From Shewanella surugensis (GTDB lineage: Bacteria; Pseudomonadota; Gammaproteobacteria; Enterobacterales; Shewanellaceae): DNA of 64,000 nucleotides. Positions within the stretch are counted from its first letter, which is position 1; the number at the start of each line of letters is the position of its first letter. This document shows positions 30,848 through 41,093 of this stretch, one piece after another. The stretch lies in the NCBI RefSeq assembly GCF_023284005.1, contig NZ_JAKIKS010000002.1, forward strand, positions 1 through 64,000. Direction: 5' to 3'. The translations under genes and the position numbers were made by a program. Under the pieces are notes generated by a model. It had not been told where the DNA came from. It did not search any database and saw nothing but the letters and a program-made list of their open reading frames with translations.

Positions 30848-32485
30848 ATGACTGAATTAACCCAATTATCATCTTGGAAAGCATTAAAAATCCATCGCGA
30901 GGCAGTGCCTCATATGCGTAAGCTCTTTGCTGCTGATCCTAAGCGTTTTGACAATCTGTCTTTATCCGCTTGTGGATTATTTTTAGATTATTCCAAAAAT
31001 AAAGTGACCGATGAAACATTGTCACTATTATTCACATTAGCGAAAGAGTCTCAATTAGCCCCCAAAATTCAAGCTATGTTCAACGGCGATAAAATTAATA
31101 CCACAGAGCAACGTGCAGTACTTCACAGCGCATTGCGGGCTAACTCAAACCAAGATATCCAAGTTGATGATAAAAATATTATCCCTGAAATTAAACACAC
31201 CTTGGATAAAATGGCCGCTTTTGTTGATGAAATCATCTCAGGTTCATGGGAAGGCTATACCGGTAAAAAAATTACCGATATTGTCAGTATCGGCATTGGG
31301 GGATCCTTTTTAGGGCCTAAAATTGTTTCTCAAGCACTGCGCCCATACTGGACAGGCGATATTAATTGTCACTTTGTTGCTAATGTTGATGCCACTTCTA
31401 TCGTTGAAAAATTGAAAGGCCTCAATGCAGAAACAACGCTGTTTATCATGTCATCCAAGTCATTTGGTACGCAGGAGACATTAACCAATACCTTAAGTGC
31501 AAGAGAATGGTTCATCAGTCAAGGTGGCAGCCAAAATAACGTCGCTAAACATTTTGTTGCGGTGAGTTCTAACGTAAAAAAAGCAACCGAATTTGGTATT
31601 GCCGCTGAAAACATTTTTCCTATGTGGGATTGGGTTGGCGGACGCTATTCACTTTGGTCCGCAATCGGCCTGCCTATTGCCCTACTCATCGGAATGACAC
31701 GCTTTCGAGAGCTTCTCGATGGTGCAAATGAGATGGATGAGCATTTTTCTACGGCTCCACTCAGTCAAAATATGCCTGTCATCATGGGACTTTTATCGGT
31801 TTGGTATGTCAACTTTTTTAATGCCCAATCTCATGTGGTGTTAACTTACGACCATTATTTACGGGGCCTACCGGCCTATTTTCAACAACTTGATATGGAA
31901 AGTAATGGTAAATCCGTCACTCTTCAAGGCCAAGCTGTTGATTATAGTACTGGGCCTGTGATTTGGGGTGGTGAAGGTACTAATGGCCAACATGCTTATC
32001 ATCAGCTATTGCATCAAGGGACGGCTTTAATTCCTGCTGACTTTATCATGCCACTTAATAGCCATAACCCATTAGGTGAACACCATGTTCAGTTAGCATC
32101 CAACTGTTTCGGGCAAACTCAAGCGCTGATGCAAGGAAGAACCTTTGAGGAAGCCTTAGCTGAGCTAGAAGACAGTTCACTCAGTGATGATGAAAAACAG
32201 CTTATCGCCAAACATAAAGTCATGCCAGGCAACAAACCCAACAATACGTTACTCATGGATAAATTAACCCCTGCAACATTAGGTGCGTTAATTGCTTTAT
32301 ATGAGCATAAAACCTTTGTTCAAGGCGCTATTTGGCAAATCAACTCCTTTGATCAATGGGGCGTAGAGCTTGGAAAACTATTAGGTGATGATGTATTAGC
32401 CCGCTTAAAGGCTGACAAGAATACCTCTGAACTTGATAACTCAAGTAATGGCTTAATTAACTTATTTCGCCAACAGCGAATTTAA
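30848..32485 (+). CDS. pgi: Glucose-6-phosphate isomerase
   Basis: A 545-residue cytoplasmic enzyme interconverting glucose-6-phosphate and fructose-6-phosphate. Motifs include [14 protein letters not shown] (phosphate binding), [16 protein letters not shown] (PGI signature 1), [26 protein letters not shown] with the catalytic His region, and [18 protein letters not shown] (signature 2). Length is that of E. coli Pgi. It is the second gene of a tal-pgi unit and is followed by a clear terminator. Confidence 0.97.
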   Translation: MTELTQLSSWKALKIHREAVPHMRKLFAADPKRFDNLSLSACGLFLDYSKNKVTDETLSLLFTLAKESQLAPKIQAMFNGDKINTTEQRAVLHSALRANSNQDIQVDDKNIIPEIKHTLDKMAAFVDEIISGSWEGYTGKKITDIVSIGIGGSFLGPKIVSQALRPYWTGDINCHFVANVDATSIVEKLKGLNAETTLFIMSSKSFGTQETLTNTLSAREWFISQGGSQNNVAKHFVAVSSNVKKATEFGIAAENIFPMWDWVGGRYSLWSAIGLPIALLIGMTRFRELLDGANEMDEHFSTAPLSQNMPVIMGLLSVWYVNFFNAQSHVVLTYDHYLRGLPAYFQQLDMESNGKSVTLQGQAVDYSTGPVIWGGEGTNGQHAYHQLLHQGTALIPADFIMPLNSHNPLGEHHVQLASNCFGQTQALMQGRTFEEALAELEDSSLSDDEKQLIAKHKVMPGNKPNNTLLMDKLTPATLGALIALYEHKTFVQGAIWQINSFDQWGVELGKLLGDDVLARLKADKNTSELDNSSNGLINLFRQQRI

Positions 32486-32518
32486 CCTACCAATATTCCC
32501 ACTGATTAAACAATCTTA

Positions 32519-32548
32519 AGGCCAATGATCTCATCATTGGCTTTTTTT
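32519..32548 (+). terminator. Terminator of tal-pgi
   Basis: GCCAATGAT / ATCATTGGC with a 3-base loop and a T7 run. Confidence 0.88.
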
Positions 32549-32762
32549 ATATCATCTGAATAACAGCTCCATGCCACTCACTTTTCTCTTTGACAGTCAA
32601 ATCCTTCCTTCTTTGATCGCTTTTAACTTTACGCTATTTCACGTGATAAGTATAAATAAATAAATAAAACACCTTAATTTAACAAATATGAAACATTTTT
32701 GTTGCACCATGTTTGAAAAACATGCTATTTATTTGAATACAAAGAAACGACAGGAGGTTGCT

Positions 32763-32948
32763 ATGAATCGTTTAGATTATGGTTGTGCGCTAGATAATAT
32801 AGTAGAAAAACCCAGCCGCTCGAGAAATTCCAACAAGAAGCGAAAATGGCGTGAAATAGAAGCGCTAAAAGAAAAACATCGCTTACTCAAAGAACTTCAA
32901 GATATCGATGATAATTTCAATGATGAAATAGACAACTTATTCATATAG
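32763..32948 (+). CDS. DUF3545 family small protein
   Basis: A 61-residue charged protein starting MNRLDYGCALDNIVEKPSRS with a lysine/arginine-rich centre and the helical, coiled-coil-like stretch REIEALKEKHRLLKELQDID. I place the start at ATG 32763, which has a strong AGGAGGT nearby; the frame is open further upstream (ATG 32688), but that part lacks a ribosome binding site. The family is small, found in Shewanella and related genera, and has no known function. It lies alone between pgi and the thr operon. Confidence 0.8.
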   Translation: MNRLDYGCALDNIVEKPSRSRNSNKKRKWREIEALKEKHRLLKELQDIDDNFNDEIDNLFI

Positions 32949-33005
32949 TTTTCTATATGCTCAGCGACCAGAAACAGAATCTAGAAACTAGAAACTGAGG
33001 TAATA

Positions 33006-33036
33006 AAAGGAGCAGCCTAACTCGCTGCTCTTTTTA
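33006..33036. terminator. Terminator between the DUF3545 gene and thrC
   Basis: GAGCAGC / GCTGCTC stem (33010-33016 with 33024-33030) flanked by A and T runs with one bulge. It sits between convergent genes and can serve both. Confidence 0.75.
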
Positions 33037-33052
33037 TTTATATTGTCGTTAA

Positions 33053-34336
33053 CTACGTTAAAATTTTAAATAAATGTGCTTTTAAATCACTAAAGTTTGC
33101 TGACAAGTCGATCGATAAAATAGTTTTATCTACAACAACCGCTAATGGCTCAGGTAAAGGCACTTCAATGTTTAGCTCCGCCTCAACCACTTCATTGAAT
33201 TTAGCTGGGTGAGCGGTACCGAGAAAAATACCTTTTTCCTCCGCGCACATTATTTGAGTTAAGGCATCTGCAGCTATCGCCCCATGAGGCTCAGATAAAT
33301 AGCCCACTTCATGTAATGTGCGTAGCCCTCTTGACGTTTGCGCCTCAGATAAAGCGACGCCTTTAATATCGGCTAACGACCAATCCATTTTATCCACAAT
33401 GGCTTCGACTCTGGGCCAGTTACTCGGCTCAGCGACATCCATTGCATTAGACATTGTCGCAACAGTGGTATTCGGTAACCACTGACCTTCCGCCAAATAA
33501 CGAGGAACGGTATCATTACTATTGGTTGCTGCAACAAAATATTTAATGGGTAATCCCATCGCTTTAGCAAAGAGTCCTGCCGTTAGATTACCAAAGTTAC
33601 CACTGGGAACCGCAATCACAGGTAAGTCATCATGTTGTCGCTTAAACTGTGCCACTGCTTCAAAATAATAGCAAATCTGAGCAAGCAATCTACTAATGTT
33701 AATCGAATTTGCCGAATTTAGATGAAGCCCATCACGGATCTCACTGTCTTCAAAAGACTGCTTGACTAAACCCTGACATGCATCAAAATCTGAATCAATC
33801 GCGACGGTATGAATATTTTTCCCTAACGTGGTGAACATTTTTTCTTGTAGTAAACTAATTTTACCTTTGGGATACAGCACCACTACATTGATAGCATCGA
33901 GTCCAAAAAAAGCATCAGCCACAGCAGCGCCAGTATCACCTGAGGTGGCCGTTAAAATGTTAATTTTCTCACCTTTCGCCAGAACATTAAGACATTGCGC
34001 CATAAAACGCGCACCAAAATCTTTAAAGGCTAAAGTCGGTCCATGAAAGAGCTCTAAACAATAACGGTTTTCATCGGCTTTGACTAAAGGCAAGTCAAAA
34101 TTAAAGGCATTTTCAACCAGTGTATCAACGGTATCTTGCCCCAGCTCTGATGCAAGCCAAGCCCCGATGACTTTTTTACTTCGCTCAACAAAAGGCTGTG
34201 ATAATAACGTTTCCATATCTTCCAACACAGGAATATGAGTCGGAAAAAATAATCCTCTGTCTTTACCAAGCCCAAGCTTTACTGCTTCCGTAAAACTCAC
34301 CACTTGTGAAGGATGTTTTAAATTATATAGCTGCAT
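33053..34336 (-). CDS. thrC: Threonine synthase
   Basis: A 427-residue PLP enzyme that turns O-phosphohomoserine into threonine. The N-terminal MQLYNLKHPSQVVSFTEAVK and the PLP lysine in FHGPTLAFKDFGARFMAQ (about residue 107) are typical of the E. coli-type, shorter threonine synthase. TATSGDTGAAVADAF and VPSGNFGNLTAG bind the cofactor phosphate. It is the last gene of thrLABC, 94 bases after thrB. Confidence 0.97.
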   Translation of the reverse strand: MQLYNLKHPSQVVSFTEAVKLGLGKDRGLFFPTHIPVLEDMETLLSQPFVERSKKVIGAWLASELGQDTVDTLVENAFNFDLPLVKADENRYCLELFHGPTLAFKDFGARFMAQCLNVLAKGEKINILTATSGDTGAAVADAFFGLDAINVVVLYPKGKISLLQEKMFTTLGKNIHTVAIDSDFDACQGLVKQSFEDSEIRDGLHLNSANSINISRLLAQICYYFEAVAQFKRQHDDLPVIAVPSGNFGNLTAGLFAKAMGLPIKYFVAATNSNDTVPRYLAEGQWLPNTTVATMSNAMDVAEPSNWPRVEAIVDKMDWSLADIKGVALSEAQTSRGLRTLHEVGYLSEPHGAIAADALTQIMCAEEKGIFLGTAHPAKFNEVVEAELNIEVPLPEPLAVVVDKTILSIDLSANFSDLKAHLFKILT

Positions 34337-34430
34337 AACAACTTGCCCTTACTGTAAAATACGATATTCATTGCATGATGGCGAAACCTATTAATCAACA
34401 TAACAAAGAAACATAATAGGCTCGACACAA

Positions 34431-35375
34431 TTAAATTCTTCTTGCACCTTTAGGATCGACTTGGCAGATGTGTGAAAAGCCATTTTCATCTTTAAGGTAA
34501 TGTGTGTTTAACCAAGCTTGCGCTTGTTGCGCTTTTTCTAAACTGCTTGTAATCGAAAATAACGTGGGTCCACTGCCTGAAATCCCTGTCGCTAGCATTC
34601 CCATTTTAGTCAGTTCAGCTTTAGCCTCGAGGTAACCTGGAATGGATCCCGCTCGATAAGGTTCGGCAAGCACATCTTTTAACACCTCGATAGCTAAGGC
34701 TTCATCTTGCTTATAAGAAGCATGAACAAAAGCGCTTAAATGGCGACCAAATTCAATGGCAGTCGATTTATCATATTGCTCTGGTAACAACTGTCTCATT
34801 TTAGCCGTTGATAAAGAAACGCCTGAATACGACATCACCCAATACCAATGATTAAAGTTTGGGATCGCATCGCACACTTGTGTATTGCCATTAAGAATAA
34901 GTTGCATCTGACCTAAATAACAAGGTGCCACATTATCGTAATGCACCGAGCCGCTGATCTGACCTTCAAACTTCCCCATTAGTAAGAGTAAATGTTGTTC
35001 CGAAAAAGGATTTTCAAAATACTCATTTAACGCATAAAGGGCCGCAACAACTGAACTCGCACTTGAACCCAGTCCACTACCCACTGGCAAATTTTTATGT
35101 AAAGTGAGCTTTATTCCCGTTGAGCTAACCCCTTTATCTGCTAGCTGTGCGATAAAAAATTCAGCACATTGATAAACAATATTCTCCGCAGGATCTTGGG
35201 GGAGTTTATTTGCCCAAGTACCCATCACTTCTAAAGACATGCCTTCAACTGCGGCTTCAATGGATACAGTATCACCCAGTAAAGAGCCATCAATAGGCGC
35301 TAAAGCGGCGCCCAATGTATCAAAGCCTACGCTGATATTCGCAATGGATGCCGGAGCATAAACCTTTACACTCAT
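34431..35375 (-). CDS. thrB: Homoserine kinase
   Basis: A 314-residue GHMP kinase that phosphorylates homoserine. The ATP-binding loop is [18 protein letters not shown] (about residues 92-109), and the third GHMP motif is [14 protein letters not shown] near residue 265. Its ATG overlaps the thrA stop by four bases (ATGA), so translation is coupled within the thr operon. Confidence 0.97.
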   Translation of the reverse strand: MSVKVYAPASIANISVGFDTLGAALAPIDGSLLGDTVSIEAAVEGMSLEVMGTWANKLPQDPAENIVYQCAEFFIAQLADKGVSSTGIKLTLHKNLPVGSGLGSSASSVVAALYALNEYFENPFSEQHLLLLMGKFEGQISGSVHYDNVAPCYLGQMQLILNGNTQVCDAIPNFNHWYWVMSYSGVSLSTAKMRQLLPEQYDKSTAIEFGRHLSAFVHASYKQDEALAIEVLKDVLAEPYRAGSIPGYLEAKAELTKMGMLATGISGSGPTLFSITSSLEKAQQAQAWLNTHYLKDENGFSHICQVDPKGARRI

Positions 35376-37840
35376 AACGATACCTCACGCGTCCAATTTA
35401 AGGTTCTTAATACATCAGAAAACGCGCCCGCTGCAGTCACTTCGGTGCCCGCACCATAACCCCGAAGCACAAATGGAATAGGTTGATAATAAAGACTATT
35501 AAAAGCCAGTGCATTTTCGCCCCCTTTGACACTATAGAGGGGATCATTCGCATCGACCTCAACAATTTTCACTCGACAACCTTGCTCATCGATTTGACCC
35601 ACATAGCGTAATAATCGACCTTGTTTTTTTGCATTGCTCACTTGCGTGGCGACATCCTCATCGAGCTGACTTAAATTGGCCATAAAAATATCAACATCAC
35701 CCGATGCATCAAAATGAGGCGGTAATACCGATTCAACCTTGATGTCTTTCAGCTCTAAATTTAACCCGACTTCTCGAGCTAAAATCAACACTTTGCGCGC
35801 AACATCCATCCCACTGAGATCATCTCTAGGATCGGGCTCAGTAAAACATTTTTCTCTCGCTATACGGGTTGCTTCAGATAAACTCATTCCTTCATCCAGC
35901 ATCCCAAAAATATAAGACAAGCTGCCAGATAAAATTCCGCTAAAGCTCAGTAACTTATCTCCTGCACACAACAGCTTTTTCAGATTATCTATAACCGGTA
36001 AACCTGCGCCGACGGTGGTTTCATATAAAAATTGGCGACGTTGTTTTAATGCGGTTTTTCGTAACTGGTGATAATAAGCCATATCACGGGTATTGGCTTT
36101 TTTATTGGGCGTAACGACATGCAAGCCTGCATTCATCACATCAAGGTATTTATCTGATACATAATCACTCGACGTACAATCAACAAGTACAGGGTTGAGT
36201 AATTGCTGTTCTTTTGCCCAGCGCAGCATGAAATCAATATCACTTTTCTGTGCACTTTCACTGAGTAAAGATTGCCACTCATTCAGCTCGATACCTTGTG
36301 CATTGAGCAACATTTTACTGGAATTCACAATACCGCATACTCGGATACTGATATGCTGCTCTTTTAACATTTCTGCTTGTTGGGCGATTTGATCTAATAA
36401 TCCAGCACCAACATTACCGCAGCCGACAAGGAATACATCTAAATATTGTTGCACATCGAAGAAGCTTTGATGACAAGCCGAGATCGCATTTTTGATTTTA
36501 CGTTGCTCAATGACAGCCGAAATCGAACGCTCTGATGAACCTTGAGCGATCGCAATAATGTTGACCGTCGCTTGGGCTAATGCTTGAGAAAAGGTAGCCG
36601 TAACGCCTTTATTCGTTCGCATGCCATCACCAATCAATGAGACTATGGCTAAGTTATGACGCATTTCTAACGGCTCTAAAAGCTCACTTTGTAATTCAAG
36701 CTCAAATTCTTGCTCTAAGGCTTGTTTCGCACTGGCGGCATCTGAAGTACTCACACAGAAACTAATACTGTATTCAGATGAGCTTTGTGTGATTAAAGAA
36801 ACCGAAACACCACTTCTAGAAATCGCCCCCAATGTTCTACTCGCCATACCCACCATGCCTTTCATCCCTGGGCCTGATACATCAAACATGGTCTGTTCAT
36901 CCAAGTTCGAGATAGCTTTAACACTTAACCCTGACTCATCTTGCTGGCTAGAAACGAGTGTCCCTACCGCATCAGGGTTAAAGCTATTACGTATATAACA
37001 GGGAATATGATACTGAGCGATAGGGGCTACCGTTTTTGGGTGCAATACTTTCGCCCCAAAATAAGAGACTTCCATCGCTTCTTGATAGCTCATTTGGGCT
37101 AATAATTTAGCATCGGATACCACACGAGGATCGGTATTATAAATACCATCAACATCGGTCCAGATTTCACAACAACTCGCATTAATACAAGCGGCTAATA
37201 CAGCTGCAGAATAATCAGAACCATTACGTCCCAATGTCACTACACTGCCATCTTTACCGCCAGCGGTAAAACCTGGCATTACCCAGACACGATGTTCATC
37301 TAAATTAATGGCTTTAAAATTGACTTTACTGGCTTCAATATCCACAGCTGATTCAAGCCTTGGGCCATGAGCCAGTAATAAAGCTTGTGGATTAAGTAAC
37401 GCTGCGCTATGGCCCATGGCATTAATTAGCTGCTCCATCAAAACAGAAGATAGCTTTTCTCCACCAATAATCACTTCAGCTCTCACGCTATCTGGACAGA
37501 CACCTAATAGTGAAATCCCCTGTAGTTTTCGGCCCCAAAAAGCAAGCTGCTTATCTAAACACCTTTGTAGGTACTGACTTTGCTCATCTGTTAATACTGC
37601 ATCGTTAGCTTGCTGATAAAGTCCAGTGAAAACTTGTTCTATTCTGGATAACACAGAATCAAACTCGCCGCCATCAATGGCGACATCCACCACTTCCAGT
37701 AAACGATTGGTTATCGTTGCGGGCGCAGATAAGACAACCGCAATTGACTCTTCGTTAGCCGACTTGGCAACAATCGCAGCAGCAGCTTGAAATCGCTCCC
37801 AATTAGCAAGCGAGGTACCACCAAACTTCATGACTTTCAT
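35372..37840 (-). CDS. thrA: Bifunctional aspartokinase I / homoserine dehydrogenase I
   Basis: An enzyme of about 822 residues that catalyses the first and third steps from aspartate to threonine. The aspartokinase domain begins [17 protein letters not shown], two ACT-type regulatory modules lie around 310-460 (threonine feedback site in ThrA), and the homoserine dehydrogenase domain begins at [19 protein letters not shown] place the start at ATG 37840, preceded by GAGGAG; the frame stays open to 37906, but that extension reads through the attenuator hairpin and is not coding. First structural gene of thrLABC. Confidence 0.97.
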   Translation of the reverse strand: MKVMKFGGTSLANWERFQAAAAIVAKSANEESIAVVLSAPATITNRLLEVVDVAIDGGEFDSVLSRIEQVFTGLYQQANDAVLTDEQSQYLQRCLDKQLAFWGRKLQGISLLGVCPDSVRAEVIIGGEKLSSVLMEQLINAMGHSAALLNPQALLLAHGPRLESAVDIEASKVNFKAINLDEHRVWVMPGFTAGGKDGSVVTLGRNGSDYSAAVLAACINASCCEIWTDVDGIYNTDPRVVSDAKLLAQMSYQEAMEVSYFGAKVLHPKTVAPIAQYHIPCYIRNSFNPDAVGTLVSSQQDESGLSVKAISNLDEQTMFDVSGPGMKGMVGMASRTLGAISRSGVSVSLITQSSSEYSISFCVSTSDAASAKQALEQEFELELQSELLEPLEMRHNLAIVSLIGDGMRTNKGVTATFSQALAQATVNIIAIAQGSSERSISAVIEQRKIKNAISACHQSFFDVQQYLDVFLVGCGNVGAGLLDQIAQQAEMLKEQHISIRVCGIVNSSKMLLNAQGIELNEWQSLLSESAQKSDIDFMLRWAKEQQLLNPVLVDCTSSDYVSDKYLDVMNAGLHVVTPNKKANTRDMAYYHQLRKTALKQRRQFLYETTVGAGLPVIDNLKKLLCAGDKLLSFSGILSGSLSYIFGMLDEGMSLSEATRIAREKCFTEPDPRDDLSGMDVARKVLILAREVGLNLELKDIKVESVLPPHFDASGDVDIFMANLSQLDEDVATQVSNAKKQGRLLRYVGQIDEQGCRVKIVEVDANDPLYSVKGGENALAFNSLYYQPIPFVLRGYGAGTEVTAAGAFSDVLRTLNWTREVSL

Positions 37841-37870
37841 ACTTTCTCCTCTACCCGCCCCACTAAGAAA

Positions 37871-37903
37871 CAAAAAAGCCTGCTTCTTTGTGGGAAGCAG
37901 GCT
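37871..37903 (-). terminator. Attenuator terminator of the thr operon
   Basis: On the minus strand AGCCTGCTTC pairs perfectly with GAAGCAGGCT around a 7-base loop, followed by a T6 run. It lies between the leader peptide gene and thrA, the expected place for transcription attenuation. Confidence 0.9.
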
Positions 37904-37930
37904 CAATGTATAATCTTATATTAGATACGC

Positions 37931-38005
37931 TCAGCCTGTCCCCACGATAATAATCGTGGTGGTCGTAATCAAGGTGGTTACAACACATACGCGGCTAAAC
38001 ATCAT
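37931..38005 (-). CDS. thrL: thr operon leader peptide
   Basis: A 24-codon frame beginning ATGATGTTTAGC, too short for ordinary gene finding. It contains seven threonine and four isoleucine codons, including ACC ACC, ACG ACC ACC ACG and ATT ATT ATC runs, and ends in TGA 28 bases before the attenuator stem. Ribosome stalling at Thr or Ile codons when charged tRNA is scarce would prevent the terminator from forming, as in the enterobacterial thr operon. The ribosome binding site is weak. The peptide differs in sequence from E. coli ThrL but has the same composition and position. Confidence 0.9.
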   Translation of the reverse strand: MMFSRVCVVTTLITTTTIIIVGTG

Positions 38006-38467
38006 AAAATGGATTAAATTCAATATTTCGTTAATTTATGCATACAGAATTGCTTTTTACGCGCTAACTGTCAAGTCCCTTTTTATGAATAATTTTAACC
38101 GAGTAACACCATATTTGTGTTTAGATGTTAAATAGGCTGAATATTTTATTCTTGCGCTAAACATAACGCCAAGAAAGATGTTTCATTACAGGACAGATAA
38201 CTGTTAACATATTGTTGGAGTTGGTGTTAATTAAGTTTAACGTTATCACATCAACATATCGACTATCGACAAGTCATCATCTTCTCATCACCATCCCCGT
38301 CTTTACTTCCCACCGATGACGATAAACAGCCTTGAATGAATATGCAAATAATATCAATTAACCCTCATATTATGGTTACCCCATCACGCCATCATATTGG
38401 CTACAGTTATCGCATATTGAATAAAATCCAGTTAAAATGCCCGTCATTAATTTATTGGAGCTACCCC
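38006..38467. other. Intergenic region between thrL and slyD
   Basis: Contains the thr operon promoter. On the minus strand a perfect -35 like TTGACA is at 38069-38074, but a convincing -10 at the right spacing was not found. An open frame reaches from 38336 into slyD, but the slyD start is at 38468. Nothing else is supported. Confidence 0.45.
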
Positions 38468-39001
38468 ATGAAAATCACTCAACAATGTGCTGTCACTATC
38501 CATTATCAACTCAAAGATGATGAAGACCGAGTCATCGAAAACTCATTTGATAATGAGCCTATGCTTTATCTTCATGGTACTGAAAGTATGATCCCCGGCC
38601 TTGAAGCTGAATTAGAAGGTAAAATTATTGGGGATAAAATTGAAACCAGTATCAATGCAGAAGATGGTTACGGTGAATACCATGATGGCTTACGTCAAGA
38701 AGTGCCATTGAATGCCTTTGGTGATGTAGAAGATATTGTTCCAGGTATGCGTTTCATTGCAGAAACAGAAATGGGTCAAAGACCCGTACAAGTCGTAGAA
38801 GTCAAAGATGATGTTGCTGTTGTCGATGGAAATCACCCATTAGCAGGCCAAACCCTGCATTTTAACGTTGAAGTCATTGATGTTCGGGAAGCCACCGAAG
38901 AAGAACTTGCCCATGGCCATGTCCATACATCCGGCAGCTGCGAAAACCAAGATACCCCACAGCAGCATGAGTATACAGACGGCTGCAGTGCTGAGCATTA
39001 A
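38468..39001 (+). CDS. slyD: SlyD-type FKBP peptidyl-prolyl isomerase
   Basis: A 177-residue FKBP/chaperone protein. The start MKITQQCAVTIHYQLKDDED at 38468 has GGAG eight bases upstream. The FKBP strands, IF insert (NAEDGYGEYHDGLRQEVP) and GNHPLAGQTLHFNVEVIDV motif are present. The C-terminal tail keeps only a modest histidine and cysteine content (HGHVHTSGSCEN, then CSAEH), less than the nickel-binding tail of E. coli SlyD but enough for some metal binding. It may assist protein folding and nickel enzyme maturation. Confidence 0.92.
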   Translation: MKITQQCAVTIHYQLKDDEDRVIENSFDNEPMLYLHGTESMIPGLEAELEGKIIGDKIETSINAEDGYGEYHDGLRQEVPLNAFGDVEDIVPGMRFIAETEMGQRPVQVVEVKDDVAVVDGNHPLAGQTLHFNVEVIDVREATEEELAHGHVHTSGSCENQDTPQQHEYTDGCSAEH

Positions 39002-39035
39002 TCACTGTAGCAATAAAAATACAGCTTGAATATAA

Positions 39036-39072
39036 GGGCCTCTATTCTGATTGTTAAATAGAGGCTTTTTTA
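39036..39072. terminator. Terminator between slyD and trpR
   Basis: GCCTCTATT (39038-39046) pairs with AATAGAGGC (39057-39065), followed by a T6 run. It lies between convergent genes. Confidence 0.85.
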
Positions 39073-39091
39073 AAAAAAAGACAATTTAACA

Positions 39092-39367
39092 TTATAATAT
39101 TAATGATTTTATTTTATTCTTTTTTTCTAATGGCATGTTTTTTAAATAATTTGAACACCGAGTAATTGTTGCAATACTAATTTGATATTCTTGCGCTATT
39201 TGTCTTTGGCTCATGTCACCATACAGTAGTGCTTGAAAAACTTTCAATCTGCTGGCTATTGCACTACGTTCATCTTCTGTTAGCAATAATTCAAATAAAT
39301 CAATCAATCCATTATGATCATGATGGGAAGTTACTTTTTCTAACACTAAATTCCACTCTGCTCGCAT
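39092..39367 (-). CDS. trpR: Trp operon repressor
   Basis: A 91-residue all-helical repressor that binds operators when loaded with tryptophan. The LLTEDERSAIASRLKVFQALLYG segment, followed by the helix-turn-helix MSQRQIAQEYQISIATITRC, matches TrpR; the usual glycine after ITR is replaced by Cys here. Members are about 90-108 residues long, so the N-terminus is on the short side but complete. Targets are not in this window, although aromatic pathway genes (aroF) may be controlled by it in related species. Confidence 0.88.
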   Translation of the reverse strand: MRAEWNLVLEKVTSHHDHNGLIDLFELLLTEDERSAIASRLKVFQALLYGDMSQRQIAQEYQISIATITRCSNYLKNMPLEKKNKIKSLIL

Positions 39368-39567
39368 GATGCCCCCACTCCTCCAGCACTAATAACTAAG
39401 TCGTATTGTAACAAGATTATTATTCAATACCCTATGAGTTTATGTATCCAAGTGCCTCTATTTTTACTCTTAAAAGAAAAAGAATATAAATTAAATAGAG
39501 TTAAATGTAACAATGTGACTACAATTACACCCAACTTAAAATAATATTAAAACAGTGAGTATTAACG

Positions 39568-40041
39568 ATGAAAAACAAACTAACACTGAGGCTGCTGGCC
39601 TTTTTTACCAGCACCGTAATGGCCGCCAGTGTCGCCGATACGGCGCCAACGAATAACTTTAAAAAACCAGAAGATGCTGTTAAATATAGACAATCAGCCT
39701 TTAGTTTGATGGCCTATAATTTTGGTGACATTGGCGCAATGCTAAAAGGTAAAAAGCCTTATGATGCCGCTACGGTAACGGTACGCGCAGAAAATGTCGC
39801 CGCACTATCAAAACTGCCTTTAGAGGGCTTCATTCAAGTCAAAGGTTTAGATCAACGTGATGCGCTGAATAAAATCTGGGACGAAAAAGCCCGTTTCAAT
39901 GAAAAAATGCAAACACTACAAAAAAATGCCAGCTTACTTGTAGTGGCTGCACAAAGTGGTGATAAAAGAGCGGTACAAAAAGCCTTTATGGAAACAGGAA
40001 AGAGTTGTAAATCTTGCCACGATAATTATAAACAAGATTAA
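39568..40041 (+). CDS. Cytochrome c' (class II c-type cytochrome)
   Basis: A 157-residue periplasmic protein. A signal peptide ends near residue 20-24 (VMAASVADT), followed by a four-helix bundle and a C-terminal heme motif CKSCH (about 148-152) with DNYK after it, the normal cytochrome c' position. Cytochromes c' bind NO and other small gases and may protect from nitrosative stress. It faces a cytochrome b561-type gene on the opposite strand; this pairing is common in Shewanella and suggests an electron route from the membrane cytochrome b. Confidence 0.9.
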   Translation: MKNKLTLRLLAFFTSTVMAASVADTAPTNNFKKPEDAVKYRQSAFSLMAYNFGDIGAMLKGKKPYDAATVTVRAENVAALSKLPLEGFIQVKGLDQRDALNKIWDEKARFNEKMQTLQKNASLLVVAAQSGDKRAVQKAFMETGKSCKSCHDNYKQD

Positions 40042-40121
40042 CGACATCGTTGATTAAAAATGAGGGGCTATTGACAGAAATAGACCCTTTCAACATAGCC
40101 ACTCATTATCATTTTTACACC

Positions 40122-40793
40122 TTAGAGCATCGAAAGCAGAGGTATCACCCAATAATAAAAAATCACGCTACCAATAACCAAAAATGCCCCTAATGCGATA
40201 AAGGAAGAAACAAACTTTATTGGTTTATGTTGTGCTTTAACTGGTGATTTACTACCAGTGAACATCGCTGTGATTAAATTATCCCCTTTAAAAAGGTGCA
40301 CTAATACCGCCAGTACATGCATACTCGAGAAGACCAATAATAAATCAAAGTTATTTTTATGTAGCCAAGTTAACCATGCCGAAGTACTGCTACTGACGTA
40401 ACTAAACAGTGGACCTTCAGTAAAAATCTCATCTGTTGCAAATAAACCACTTACGAGCTGAATACAGAGTAGTAATATCAGTAACAACACCATATACCCG
40501 CCAATGGGATTATGCCCCAATGTGGGTTTGTGTTCGCTTCGAGACCATAAATACATCAAGGCTCTTTTCGGAGAAACCATAAAAAAAGAAAAACGTGCTG
40601 TGTCACTCCCTATCAATCCCCATATCAATCGACATAAAACCAAATTCAACAACACATATCCCAGTAACTGATGCCACTGCATCTCACCGACCGACGCCGT
40701 CCACCACAGTCCACCGATCAATCCCACCATTAACCAATGAAATAAGCGAGTAGGGACATCCCACACTTTAATGCTCAATCTAGTTTGATCCAT
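40122..40793 (-). CDS. Cytochrome b561 family di-heme membrane protein
   Basis: A 223-residue inner-membrane cytochrome b with four or five helices. The N-terminal KVWDVPTRLFHWLMVGLIGGLW has the first heme His, and HQLLGYVLLNLVLCRLIWG, the LTWLHKNNFDLLLVFSSMHVL helix and the YVSSSTSAW loop carry the rest. This is the b-type partner class seen beside cytochrome c' or bacterial hydrogenase-like systems. It is convergent with the cytochrome c' gene and upstream-adjacent to raiA. It likely oxidises quinol and passes electrons to periplasmic cytochrome. Confidence 0.88.
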   Translation of the reverse strand: MDQTRLSIKVWDVPTRLFHWLMVGLIGGLWWTASVGEMQWHQLLGYVLLNLVLCRLIWGLIGSDTARFSFFMVSPKRALMYLWSRSEHKPTLGHNPIGGYMVLLLILLLCIQLVSGLFATDEIFTEGPLFSYVSSSTSAWLTWLHKNNFDLLLVFSSMHVLAVLVHLFKGDNLITAMFTGSKSPVKAQHKPIKFVSSFIALGAFLVIGSVIFYYWVIPLLSML

Positions 40794-41020
40794 ATTGCCT
40801 TATTCTCTTAAAAATGAAACGCACCGCTTGAAAGGCATGTATCAATAAAAAATAGGTGGGTTTCATGTACAATGGAGGTGAAATAATCATAGCAACCTTA
40901 AGGTTATCCCATCAAATATGCACCGGTTTATGACAAGTTTCAAGGTAATTAGTGGAAATATTTTCTATTTTTGTCTAAGTGATCAAATAAAACGCGAACG
41001 ATTAAAAATCACTAAAAAAA

Positions 41021-41036
41021 TGTGATTTAGGTCACG
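41021..41036 (+). promoter_or_regulatory. Near-consensus CRP site upstream of raiA
   Basis: TGTGATTTAGGTCACG, with flanking AAA and ACTT, matches the CRP consensus TGTGA-N6-TCACA at nine of ten defined positions. It ends 57 bases before the raiA ATG. It could also affect the leftward cytochrome b gene, about 230 bases away. Confidence 0.6.
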
Positions 41037-41093
41037 ACTTTTCCGAGAGAGGTTGGTAGTCTGAATTCAAGGAAACAACAGAAGGTTCGACAT

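Noticed and set aside
37841-37906. N-terminal extension of thrA
   Set aside because: The extension reads through the attenuator hairpin and has no ribosome binding site; the family start at 37840 has a strong one.
38336-38467. N-terminal extension of slyD
   Set aside because: The 44 extra residues do not match FKBP proteins, and a good ribosome binding site precedes ATG 38468.
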